37,210 nucleotides of DNA, taken from positions 1 to 37,210 of the forward strand of contig JACPZB010000021.1 in assembly GCA_016195725.1 (NCBI GenBank), in the 5' to 3' direction. Below are positions 18,252 to 26,467 of the stretch, piece after piece; within the stretch, counting starts at the first letter, position 1; each line of letters begins with the position of its first letter. A program made the position numbers and the translations under genes. The stretch comes from Deltaproteobacteria bacterium. GTDB lineage: Bacteria; Desulfobacterota; GWC2-55-46; UBA9637. The notes beneath the pieces were generated by a model, which saw only the letters and a program-made list of their open reading frames with translations, was not told where the DNA came from and ran no database searches.

Positions 18252-18355
18252 GTCATTCCCGAAGCCTTTACCGGGAATCCAGATTTTGATTTTATCCGGC
18301 TCCCTGCCTTAGCAGGGACGAATATGGATTCCCGCTAAAAACATGCGGGAATGAC
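18252..18355. repeat. Dispersed inverted-repeat element (GTCATTCCCG ... CGGGAATGAC)
   Basis: GTCATTCCCGaagcctttacCGGGAATCCAGATTT...GGATTCCCGctaaaaacatgCGGGAATGAC. Confidence 0.7.
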
Positions 18356-18386
18356 GGGAAGGTATCGTATCATCTTATCAAAAAAA

Positions 18387-18406
18387 ATGCACCCCTTTGG
18401 GTGCAT
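18387..18406 (-). terminator. Rho-independent terminator downstream of pilQ
   Basis: Minus strand ATGCACCCAAAGGGGTGCATTTTTTTT. Confidence 0.85.
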
Positions 18407-18437
18407 TTAATGCTCGTATCATATCAATATCTTAACC

Positions 18438-21236
18438 TTATAACTCCACTTTACCCTTTACAATATTTGGCGTAATAAATATCAGAAGCTCTGTCTGGGA
18501 ATCAGCTGTTGATTTATTTTTAAATAGCCACCCCAAAAAAGGAATATCCTTAAAAAATGGTATGCCGCTCGATGTATCGCTTTTATCCGCTACTACAATA
18601 CCGCCAATAACTGCGGTTTCTCCGTCTTTTACAATTATCTCTGTTGACGCCTCTTTCTTGCTGATGCTCGGCGTTCCAGCGGCGCTCCTGAAAGAACCGA
18701 TTGAATTTCTGCTTGCCTTTATCTTCATGCTGACGCTGCCGTCAGGGGTTATATGCGGCGTAACAGTCAACTCTAAGGTTGCGTCAATAAACTGCGTCTG
18801 CGTACCTGAAGAAGATGTTGTCTCAAAAGGCACAGAATCACCCTGTGATATCTTTGCCTCTTTATTATCCAGTGTCGTAATCCTCGGCCTTGATATCGTC
18901 TTGGTTAAACCATTTTTCTCGCCGGCTGATATGCGAAGATCCAAAAGAAACGGATCGCCCGTCAAAGTTCCAAATGAAAAACCCATTGCGCCTAATGCCC
19001 CGGCGGTACCTGCTGCAGGAAGGCTTACTGCATAAGTCGGCTGTGCTGAAAATCTCCCGCCTGAACCTATAAAGCCAGTTGGAGTCAATGTCTGCGGTGG
19101 TGAAGTACTGGTGCTGCCAAACGAGCTATTAAATGAGTCTGGGCTCCTTGTAGCTGTAGCCGCCCCCCATTGAACTCCAAGGTCTCTCGCAAAATTACTC
19201 TGAGCCTCTATAATCCTTCCCTCTATCAGCACCTGAGGCGTTTGTGTGTCCAATTTCTTCACCAAATCCACCGCCTTTGCAATATTGGCAGGAATATCTT
19301 TGATAATAAGGGTATTTGTCCTTGCCTCTACTGTAACACTGCCTCTGTCGCTTAACAAACTTTTAACCTGCGGCTCTAATTCGCTTGCCTTTGCATAACT
19401 TACTGAGAATAATTTTATCTCAAGATCCTCCAATTTTTCCTTTGCCTTTCTTGACGCAAGCAGTTCTTCGTTCTCTTGTTTTATCTTTGAGAGCGGCATA
19501 ATTCTAACCACATTGCCTTCCTGCACCTTGCCAAGACCATTTGTCTTTAATATTATATCAAATGCCTGATCCCATGGGACGTCCACTAATCTTAACGACA
19601 CCTTGCCTTTTACATCCTCGCCAGCGATAATGTTTAAATTGCTGATTTCTGCCATTAGTCGCAAGATATTGCTTATATCAGCATCCTTAAAATCTAAGGA
19701 AATCTTACGGCCCGTATAAATTCCCTCTTCCCTTTTTGCAACCTCTCCAGTCGGTTTTATCTCTTGTGCCGACACTTTCTTTGATGCTGAAACCTCTTCA
19801 ACAGGTTTAGTCTCTGCCTCCTTTGGAACTGCCTGTGCTGCTGCAAGAAGTGGAAAATCCATCTCTATCCTTTCCTCTTCCTGGGAGATGTTATAGGCGG
19901 TTTTTTCCTTTAATTTTACAAGAATCCGAGCAGTTTTCGTCAATTCAGCAGGGGCTTGAAAAGAGCTTATACTCGCCACAGGCGTATTCAAGTCAGAGGT
20001 ATCAAGTGTCCTTCTCAGCTCCTCCGCTATAGTGGCATTTTTAATATCTAATACAAGATTGACTTCATCTGCTGATTTTGACAGCTGGTATTCTATTTTT
20101 TTAGATGCAGTAACAACAAGTCTTGCCTTATCGGTAAGTTGTTTAAAGTCAACTGACTTTATTTCCGCATTGTCAGCCCTCTTAGGTTCTGCCGCAGGCA
20201 TCGCAGAAGGTCCTGGAGCATAGGCTTCTCCAGTAGTGGTTGGTGTAATTGAAGTGGTTGGCATAGTTGTAACAGGTGTAGCAACTGTCTCAGGCTTTGC
20301 TGCCGCGACCCTTCCCGTAGTTATAACCAAAGACTCCTCAACTCTTTCGATGGTATAAGGGGGCAATGCTTTTTTGTTAGAATCAAAAACAAGCCTCACT
20401 TTATTTGGATGTTCGCCAATCCTCGCTCTTTTTATTTGAGAACTATTTATATTTAAACTATTTTTGGAAATCGAGCTTTTAACATTCCACACATCTACAA
20501 CCAGCCTTGCCGGCTTATCTATGGCAAAGGCGTTGAAATCACCTATTGCGCCGTTACCAATAATCCTTATTATTGTTCCGCCATCTTCCTTCCTTGCCTC
20601 TATTCGCAATAGCCTATCGGCTTTCTTTGCCTCTTTTTCTTCAACTGCAGCTGGAGGAGATGTTATGGTCTCTTCTACAACTGCCTTTGAAGGTTCCTCT
20701 TGTTTGGCAATCTCTTGTTTTGGAGGTTCGGCCTGAGGCGGTGCTTCAGTCGCGGCAGGCGCTTCTTTTTGAGGGGCAGCTTCATGGTTCAAGCTCACCG
20801 TAATGCTGCCTTCTCCTAACTTTACCTCATAATTAAGCCCCTCTTTTAATCCTATCTCCACCCTGACAATCGGCGTAATTGTTTTCTCTCCATAACTGGC
20901 AACTGTAATAGTGTTTATAAAATTATTATTGACCTCCATCGTTCCTTTCACTTTTTCCATATCTACACTGGGGATATCCAGAACCAGTCGGGTTGGGTCG
21001 GAAAGTTTAAAGGCAGTATAGGTTACTGGTCCGGAGGCCTCTATCAGCACCCCATTGCCATCTTCTATAAGAGAAACCCTTTCAATTGCTACCTTCCTCT
21101 TTGATTCTTCTCTTTTTATCTCTTGTTGGGAAGATGCGCAACCGTAAAAGACAGTAAGCAGGAAGCAGTAAGCGGCAACCAGCAAGAATAACTTTCTGAT
21201 TTTTGACTTATGAGTTATGGCTTCAATATTTCTCAT
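18438..21236 (-). CDS. pilQ: Type IV pilus secretin PilQ with AMIN domains
   Basis: Repeated AMIN-like domains; KISLDFKDADISNILRLMAEISNLNIIAGEDVKGKVSLRLVDVPWDQAFDIIL; secretin C-terminus ...TELLIFITPNIV. Confidence 0.96.
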   Translation of the reverse strand: MRNIEAITHKSKIRKLFLLVAAYCFLLTVFYGCASSQQEIKREESKRKVAIERVSLIEDGNGVLIEASGPVTYTAFKLSDPTRLVLDIPSVDMEKVKGTMEVNNNFINTITVASYGEKTITPIVRVEIGLKEGLNYEVKLGEGSITVSLNHEAAPQKEAPAATEAPPQAEPPKQEIAKQEEPSKAVVEETITSPPAAVEEKEAKKADRLLRIEARKEDGGTIIRIIGNGAIGDFNAFAIDKPARLVVDVWNVKSSISKNSLNINSSQIKRARIGEHPNKVRLVFDSNKKALPPYTIERVEESLVITTGRVAAAKPETVATPVTTMPTTSITPTTTGEAYAPGPSAMPAAEPKRADNAEIKSVDFKQLTDKARLVVTASKKIEYQLSKSADEVNLVLDIKNATIAEELRRTLDTSDLNTPVASISSFQAPAELTKTARILVKLKEKTAYNISQEEERIEMDFPLLAAAQAVPKEAETKPVEEVSASKKVSAQEIKPTGEVAKREEGIYTGRKISLDFKDADISNILRLMAEISNLNIIAGEDVKGKVSLRLVDVPWDQAFDIILKTNGLGKVQEGNVVRIMPLSKIKQENEELLASRKAKEKLEDLEIKLFSVSYAKASELEPQVKSLLSDRGSVTVEARTNTLIIKDIPANIAKAVDLVKKLDTQTPQVLIEGRIIEAQSNFARDLGVQWGAATATRSPDSFNSSFGSTSTSPPQTLTPTGFIGSGGRFSAQPTYAVSLPAAGTAGALGAMGFSFGTLTGDPFLLDLRISAGEKNGLTKTISRPRITTLDNKEAKISQGDSVPFETTSSSGTQTQFIDATLELTVTPHITPDGSVSMKIKASRNSIGSFRSAAGTPSISKKEASTEIIVKDGETAVIGGIVVADKSDTSSGIPFFKDIPFLGWLFKNKSTADSQTELLIFITPNIVKGKVEL
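21152..21220. repeat. Heptamer-periodic tracts within the PilQ signal-peptide region
   Basis: AGTAAGC AGGAAGC AGTAAGC GGCAACC AGCAAGA, then a weaker tract tctgatttttgacttatgagttatgg. Confidence 0.6.
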
Positions 21237-21838
21237 TGTAATTCCTCCTCTCCTTTCGACAGCGGCAGTTTTATTTCAAACTCATTTGTCTTAATTTCGC
21301 CGCCAGGCTCTGCAAATTTCTCCTCTATCACTATCTTATCTTTCTCAATCCGCTTTACCCTTCCATCTTTATTCCCGATAAGATTGCCTTTTTTTATTCT
21401 ATATCCTTTGCCGTCCGGCGCTTCTACCATTGCCATGGGATTATCCACTCCCCAAATGATTGCCACGAGTTTGAGCTGCTCCACGTCATATTTTTGCAGC
21501 GGTGTCTTCGGCACAATCACTGTCACTCTCTCTGTTGCTTTCGTGATAAATGGTTTGAATGGGTTTCTTTGCTTTACTTCAACAGCCGTTTCTTCTTTTT
21601 TTTCTTCCTTTTTCGTTTCTACCACGGGAGACGCAACCTCTGGTTTGGGCGGTTCTTTTTTCACCTGAGATACAGGAGCTTGCGGTTGAGGTTGAGATGG
21701 CGTGCTACCTTGCTGGCAACCTGTTAAAACAGTAAACAGTGACCAGTGAACAGTAACCAGTAAAAACAAAACCAACCTTATTAGACCTTTTCTGATAACT
21801 GATAACTGATAACTGATAACTGATAACTGTTTTTTCAT
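21233..21838 (-). CDS. pilP: Type IV pilus lipoprotein PilP
   Basis: Lipobox LTGC; RNPFKPFI...VEQLKLVAIIWGVDNPMAMVEAPDGKGYRIKKGNLIGNKDGRVKRIEKDKIVIEE. Confidence 0.93.
   Translation of the reverse strand: MKKQLSVISYQLSVIRKGLIRLVLFLLVTVHWSLFTVLTGCQQGSTPSQPQPQAPVSQVKKEPPKPEVASPVVETKKEEKKEETAVEVKQRNPFKPFITKATERVTVIVPKTPLQKYDVEQLKLVAIIWGVDNPMAMVEAPDGKGYRIKKGNLIGNKDGRVKRIEKDKIVIEEKFAEPGGEIKTNEFEIKLPLSKGEEELQ
21729..21767. repeat. Heptamer array (GTRAMCA) in the PilP signal-peptide coding region
   Basis: GTAAACA GTGACCA GTGAACA GTAACCA GTAAAAA. Confidence 0.85.
21792..21829. repeat. Perfect heptamer array (CTGATAA)5 in the PilP N-terminus
   Basis: ctgataactgataactgataactgataactgataactg, encoding QLSVISYQLSVI. 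Confidence 0.95.
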
Positions 21839-21839
21839 T

Positions 21840-22454
21840 CTATTTTTTCGCCCCCGGCTGCGGCGCCTCTGCCTGAGGCAGAAACTTAAATGTTGTTGCT
21901 ACAAATGTGGCTGACAACATAATTTCACCCCTCACCTCTTTAGGGCTGCTTGCAATATTCAGCACATTTATATTAACTATCCTCGGCAGCCCCGCAACCT
22001 TTTCAAAGAAAAGCATTAGATTGTTATAGCCTCCCTCAACCTTCATATCTATGGTTACTTCGGCATAAAAACCCTTTGGAGTTTCCTTGCCTGGCTTGAA
22101 TGACATTATATCTAATCGTGAACCCTTTGCGGCATCAGATATGCTTTCAAGCAAGTTCGCAATCTCCTTTTCATTCGGAAGCCGAGCAAGAGCCTGCTTT
22201 AGCTGATTATCCAGCTCCTCCTTCTCCTTTTTAAATTTCGGCAGATCGCCGGCCAATATCTTCTTTTTAGCTGAATCATTTTTAAGCCTTTCCAGTTTAC
22301 TGCTTAAAGTACTGCCCTCAGCCAATTTTGCGCTATACAAAAACCAATAAAAACTGCCTATTAAAACAAGCCAGACAACCCCCAATATTAAGAACCTTTG
22401 CCAGAGGGGCAATTTAAGTATTATATTTACATCAATCTTTGGTAACGGGCTCAT
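21840..22454 (-). CDS. pilO: Type IV pilus assembly protein PilO
   Basis: MSPLPKIDVNIILKLPLWQRFLILGVVWLVLIGSFYWFLY...; coiled coil, position between PilN and PilP. The ORF-track start at 22508 overlaps pilN. Confidence 0.9.
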   Translation of the reverse strand: MSPLPKIDVNIILKLPLWQRFLILGVVWLVLIGSFYWFLYSAKLAEGSTLSSKLERLKNDSAKKKILAGDLPKFKKEKEELDNQLKQALARLPNEKEIANLLESISDAAKGSRLDIMSFKPGKETPKGFYAEVTIDMKVEGGYNNLMLFFEKVAGLPRIVNINVLNIASSPKEVRGEIMLSATFVATTFKFLPQAEAPQPGAKK

Positions 22455-22455
22455 T

Positions 22456-23031
22456 TTACACCTTAGGTTTAGCTGGAGATTGCGGCGGTGTCTCCGTTGG
22501 CCTCTCAAGCCTGATAGTAAAGTTGGCCAGCTTTACCTTTTCCTTTTCAGTCTGCTGGGCAATTTCAAGTTCAATCTTCCAAGACACCAGAGTCTTTTCA
22601 AGAACTCGCATAAAGTCAGCCACAATATCATCACCTGCGGCAAAACCGGTTATAACCACAGTTTGACCAGATTCCTTTAAAGAGTCAATCCATACCTTCT
22701 CTGGAACAGCAGCGGCAATATCATACAACATCTTGAGGTGGCTTCTTTTATTGACCTCGAGTTGTTTAACAATATTGAGCTTTTCTAAAACGACCTTCTT
22801 TTCAGCCTCAACATTCTTTACCTCCCCAATCTCTTTGTCAAGTTTTGAGATCTCCTTTTCTTCGCTGCCTATAGATTCCTTAAGCTCGTTTATTTTGCTG
22901 CTGATGGAAAAGTAAAATATTCCAAGAACGATAAGTACAAAAATAACGCTCAATCCTGCTACTGAGGCCTGCTGCCTTATAGTCTCCTTTTTCTTTGCAG
23001 CCCTTACCGGTAAGAGGTTTATCCTTATCAT
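22456..23031 (-). CDS. pilN: Type IV pilus assembly protein PilN
   Basis: MIRINLLPVRAAKKKETIRQQ; single TM; neighbours. Confidence 0.94.
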   Translation of the reverse strand: MIRINLLPVRAAKKKETIRQQASVAGLSVIFVLIVLGIFYFSISSKINELKESIGSEEKEISKLDKEIGEVKNVEAEKKVVLEKLNIVKQLEVNKRSHLKMLYDIAAAVPEKVWIDSLKESGQTVVITGFAAGDDIVADFMRVLEKTLVSWKIELEIAQQTEKEKVKLANFTIRLERPTETPPQSPAKPKV

Positions 23032-24092
23032 TTGTCTCCCACCTTTCTGACAGCAAGACCAACACCAATGCCAAAATAAGGCGCAACGTCGCTAATATAG
23101 TCCGGAGCAAATTTTTTCGGATTACATTCTATATTGGTAAACGGATTGACAACCTCAAGAGGTATTGCGGTTCTATCTTGAATAATAGCCGGCAGACCTT
23201 TTGTCTTTGTACAGCCCCCGCTCAAATATATTTTGCTGACAAACATGCCGGGAGCGCCGCCAAGGAAGAAATCTACGCTTCTCTTAATCTCAAGCGCAAC
23301 ATTGCCTGAAACACGTTCAACCACCTGAGGAATACTGCTGGTGTCTACGCCGCTCGCCTCTCCCCCAAGCTTTAAGGTTTCCGCATCCTTAAAGCTTATA
23401 CCCAATGTCTTTTGTATCTCTTCTGTAAACTGGTTTCCACCCAGCGGAATTGCCCTTGTAAATATAGTTATGCCGTTCCGCAGAACATTGATGCTTGCAA
23501 TAGTTGCTCCAATATTTATCATTGCTATATTTTCATTTGGCGCAATGGAATAATTCATCTCAAACATATTTTCCAGCGCAAACGAATCCACATCCACAAT
23601 CACAGGAACGAGCCCGGCCTCTTTTATCACATTGATATAATCATTTATAACATCCTTCTTTACCGCAACCAACATGACCTCCATCTGCCCCCGGCCTTCG
23701 GTATCCGCCCCGAGTATCTGAAAATCTATATTCACATCTGTTATGGGAAACGGGATATACTGCTCTGCCTCCCACTGAATGGATTCCGCAAGTTCCGCCT
23801 CGGTCATCACAGGGAGATTTACCTTTTTGATAATAACAGAATGGCCGGTAAGCGCAGAAACTGTATTCTTAATTTTTATCTCCTGCTGGCCAATAAGATC
23901 CTTCACAGAATTTATAACAGTCATAGAATCTATAATAGAGCCGTCAACAATAGCCTCTGGCGGAAGCTGGCTCATGCCTATCTTAATCATCTTCCACCCT
24001 TTTTTTGTTGGGGCAAGCTGGATAATCTTGATAGAGTTTGAGCCGATATCCAACCCGACCACATCGGTTTTTTTAAAAAATGGCAATTCCAT
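23028..24092 (-). CDS. pilM: Type IV pilus assembly ATPase-like protein PilM
   Basis: VGLDIGSNSIKIIQL..., INIGATIASINVLRNG, IYLSGGCTKTKGLPAIIQDRTAIPLEVVNPF. Confidence 0.95.
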   Translation of the reverse strand: MELPFFKKTDVVGLDIGSNSIKIIQLAPTKKGWKMIKIGMSQLPPEAIVDGSIIDSMTVINSVKDLIGQQEIKIKNTVSALTGHSVIIKKVNLPVMTEAELAESIQWEAEQYIPFPITDVNIDFQILGADTEGRGQMEVMLVAVKKDVINDYINVIKEAGLVPVIVDVDSFALENMFEMNYSIAPNENIAMINIGATIASINVLRNGITIFTRAIPLGGNQFTEEIQKTLGISFKDAETLKLGGEASGVDTSSIPQVVERVSGNVALEIKRSVDFFLGGAPGMFVSKIYLSGGCTKTKGLPAIIQDRTAIPLEVVNPFTNIECNPKKFAPDYISDVAPYFGIGVGLAVRKVGDK

Positions 24093-24133
24093 AGTTTCTT
24101 CTGTAGCCTTCCTGAGGCATCAGGTTTTTTTGT

Positions 24134-24162
24134 ATTGCCTACAACCTATCACCTATAACCTG
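24134..24162. repeat. Short heptamer array (ACCTATM) upstream of pilM
   Basis: attgcctacaACCTATCACCTATAACCTG. Confidence 0.65.
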
Positions 24163-24181
24163 TTTCTATCCGTGACTAATA

Positions 24182-24379
24182 TCACTCCTTAAATACCTTG
24201 TCTTTCTCGGAAAGCTTAAGCCCGAGGGCCTGAATAATCTTCCGCTTGGTATCAACCCTGCAGGTATAGCCGTTCTCAACTCTGTCTATGGTAAGCGGAG
24301 AAATCCCGGCCTTTCTTGCAAGCTCTGCTTTGCTGATAAGGAGTTCCTCTCTAATCTTTCTTAAATTATTCTTCGGCAT
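24182..24379 (-). CDS. Xre/HTH_3-family small transcriptional regulator
   Basis: LRKIREELLISKAELARKAGISPLTIDRVENGYTCRVDTKRKIIQALGL. Confidence 0.88.
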   Translation of the reverse strand: MPKNNLRKIREELLISKAELARKAGISPLTIDRVENGYTCRVDTKRKIIQALGLKLSEKDKVFKE

Positions 24380-24395
24380 ATTTAAATTCCGTTTC

Positions 24396-24881
24396 CTATA
24401 ATTTGGAAAGTTCTTCCATAAATCTCAAAAACCGCACCACATCATTTTTAAAATCCTTTGCAACAGAGGAAAGGGTATCCTTCAATCCCTTCATCTTTTC
24501 CCATTCAAGTTCAAAACCATATATATTTCTAAATCTATGGCGAAATTCAAGGTATTCTCTTAGTTGTTTACTCACAGATTGAGATATTACAGGCGGTCTG
24601 ACCTTCTCTATCTCAAGCTCCATGTCCTTCAATAATTGAATATGCCAATTTGCACCTTCGGGTATCCCTCCGTTTAATTCCTCGGCTATTCTTACAAATA
24701 TTCTTTCAACACCGCAGTAAAAATCATGAAGTATAGAAGCAACGGCTCTTAAATAGAATGTGTCTTTCCCCCGCAGACTTTTATGTCTGCCAATTTCGGA
24801 AACCAATTCATCTGTCTTTTCCAGTTCCTCTCTGATTTCAGATACGACCCTGTATATCTTTTGCGAAAATCTATCTGCCAT
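24396..24881 (-). CDS. HepT-like toxin (RNase-like family) of a HepT/MNT pair
   Basis: All-helical; FRHRFRNIYGFELEW motif as in HepT-like proteins; adjacent MNT nucleotidyltransferase. Confidence 0.75.
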   Translation of the reverse strand: MADRFSQKIYRVVSEIREELEKTDELVSEIGRHKSLRGKDTFYLRAVASILHDFYCGVERIFVRIAEELNGGIPEGANWHIQLLKDMELEIEKVRPPVISQSVSKQLREYLEFRHRFRNIYGFELEWEKMKGLKDTLSSVAKDFKNDVVRFLRFMEELSKL

Positions 24882-24886
24882 CTTGT

Positions 24887-25246
24887 CTACACCGCAATAC
24901 GCATCCCTTCCCTCTCAACGGCCTCTCGCATCAATTTGTTTGCGTCTTCATACGGTATAATATCCACCGGAAATCGGGTTATATCCCTTATCTCTGCAAG
25001 GATTGAAAAATATTTATCCTTCGGCATACCTTTCACAACCAAATCTATATCTGAGGTTAAAGAAAAACTCTCTTTATCAAGCAGCGAGCCCACGAGATAG
25101 ATATCCCCGCATCCATAGTTGTCTTTAAGAAAGCCGGCAATTTTCTTTGCGTCATTCATAGCCATATCAGACAAGACAGCCCCTTCCCTTTTAAGTCTTT
25201 CCTGACGCTCTTTCCAGTATCTTATGTAATCCCTTTTTACACCCAT
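24887..25246 (-). CDS. MNT-type nucleotidyltransferase antitoxin
   Basis: IYLVGSLLDKESFSLTSDIDLVVKGM (GS-X-DxD NTase motif). Confidence 0.82.
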   Translation of the reverse strand: MGVKRDYIRYWKERQERLKREGAVLSDMAMNDAKKIAGFLKDNYGCGDIYLVGSLLDKESFSLTSDIDLVVKGMPKDKYFSILAEIRDITRFPVDIIPYEDANKLMREAVEREGMRIAV

Positions 25247-25257
25247 AGCCCAATTCA

Positions 25258-25301
25258 GACAAATTTATGTCAACTTTAGTCCAATTTTATTAACTTGTCA
25301 A
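25258..25301 (-). promoter_or_regulatory. Predicted sigma-70 promoter and palindromic operator for the MNT/HepT operon
   Basis: Minus strand TTGACA-N17-TAAAGT (25301-25273) followed by imperfect palindrome GACATAAATTTGTC (25258-25271). Confidence 0.6.
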
Positions 25302-25463
25302 GTATTTTTTTAATTTAATATAATTTAATATAAATTCATATAAATTTATAGTATAGGCAATATACCTTTTGCATGTTTGACAGTGGAACAATCATGTCGG
25401 TTGTACCTGAATTTTGATTGGGCTGCTAAAGAATTCCTGCAATGTTGTTTAAATCATACTGTC

Positions 25464-26282
25464 CTATTTCTGCTCTTGATCAACCTGAATATTAAAGATT
25501 TGAGCGCCCTCTCCGCCTGCCCCATCGGTTGCAGATGCCATGACATATACCCTGCCCTTAAATCCTGAGGGGACTGTCCATTTTATAAGCCCTGTTTTCG
25601 GATCAATGGTCATGCCCTCCGGAGCAGCTTTGAGAGAATATGTCAACGTGTCATTATCAGGGTCCTGCGCCTTAACCTCATAGGTAAAACTGTTGTCAGC
25701 AAACTTTGAATCGTGAATAGACGATGTTATTACAGGCGGACTATTGACAATATAGGTAAAAACGCTAACAGATATTCCCTTATCTTTTCCAATATAAGGA
25801 GTGGCGGCAAGGGTTATCTTGTCTCCGCCTTTAAAGTCCGCTGAAAGGGTATCTTTAGTTTCAGGCAGCGCCTCCCCATTTTTTGCCCATTGATATCTAA
25901 CAGTTGCATTGTTAAGTGTTAACACCTCAGCCTTTATCATGTCGCCCTTTACCGGAGATACTGGTAATAATTTTATTGAGATGATTTGAGGAGCGATTTT
26001 GACAGGCTCTCTTGAAATGGTCATTGGCTGCGCTGAAACCTTTGGCGGCTGATAAACCTGGACGCCTCTCAGGGGCGTCTCCTCTCTCTTTATTCCCAGC
26101 CATTGAAACGCAAAAATGAGGAGGAGTATCGCGCTGACAATGATAGTTATCAGATTTCTCCCCTGAAGATACCACGGAGCAACGATGGCCTGATCAGGGA
26201 CGATAATCGTGCCATCCTTTTGCTTAACCCGCGGGGAGGCCGGTCTTTTTGCTGCAGGAGTTCTTTTAGGTTTTTCCGCCAT
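25464..26282 (-). CDS. Membrane-anchored protein with Ig-like/cadherin-like domain
   Basis: One TM (LITIIVSAILLLIFAFQWL); He_PIG/cadherin-like TYEVKAQDPDNDTLTYSLKAAPEGMTIDPKTGLIKWTVP. Confidence 0.8.
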   Translation of the reverse strand: MAEKPKRTPAAKRPASPRVKQKDGTIIVPDQAIVAPWYLQGRNLITIIVSAILLLIFAFQWLGIKREETPLRGVQVYQPPKVSAQPMTISREPVKIAPQIISIKLLPVSPVKGDMIKAEVLTLNNATVRYQWAKNGEALPETKDTLSADFKGGDKITLAATPYIGKDKGISVSVFTYIVNSPPVITSSIHDSKFADNSFTYEVKAQDPDNDTLTYSLKAAPEGMTIDPKTGLIKWTVPSGFKGRVYVMASATDGAGGEGAQIFNIQVDQEQK

Positions 26283-26338
26283 AGAAGATAGGGAAATTAA
26301 GTAACATAAAAAAAGGGGGAAAGGAAGGGGAAAAAAAC

Positions 26339-26467
26339 GGTAGAGAGTAGAAGGTAGAGAGTAGGCAGGGGGAAAATACGGTAGATAGTAGAGAGTAGAA
26401 AGTAGACAGGGGAAAACAAAAGATTTTCTTTCTACCTTCTACCGTCTACCTTCTACCTTCTACTATT
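26339..26467. repeat. Inverted heptamer arrays (GTAGANN) between the Ig-like gene and pilY1
   Basis: GTAGAGA GTAGAAG GTAGAGA GTAGGCA ... GTAGATA GTAGAGA GTAGAAA GTAGACA GGGGAAAA ... TTTCTACCTTCTACCGTCTACCTTCTACCTTCTACTAT. Confidence 0.95.

Noticed and set aside
25302-25380. AT-rich tract as replication origin or phage att site
   Set aside because: No DnaA-box cluster, integrase or tRNA nearby; more simply the leader region upstream of the TA promoter.
26339-26467. CRISPR array
   Set aside because: Units are ~7 bp with no 20-40 bp repeats or spacers, and no cas genes are present; this is a short-period tandem array.
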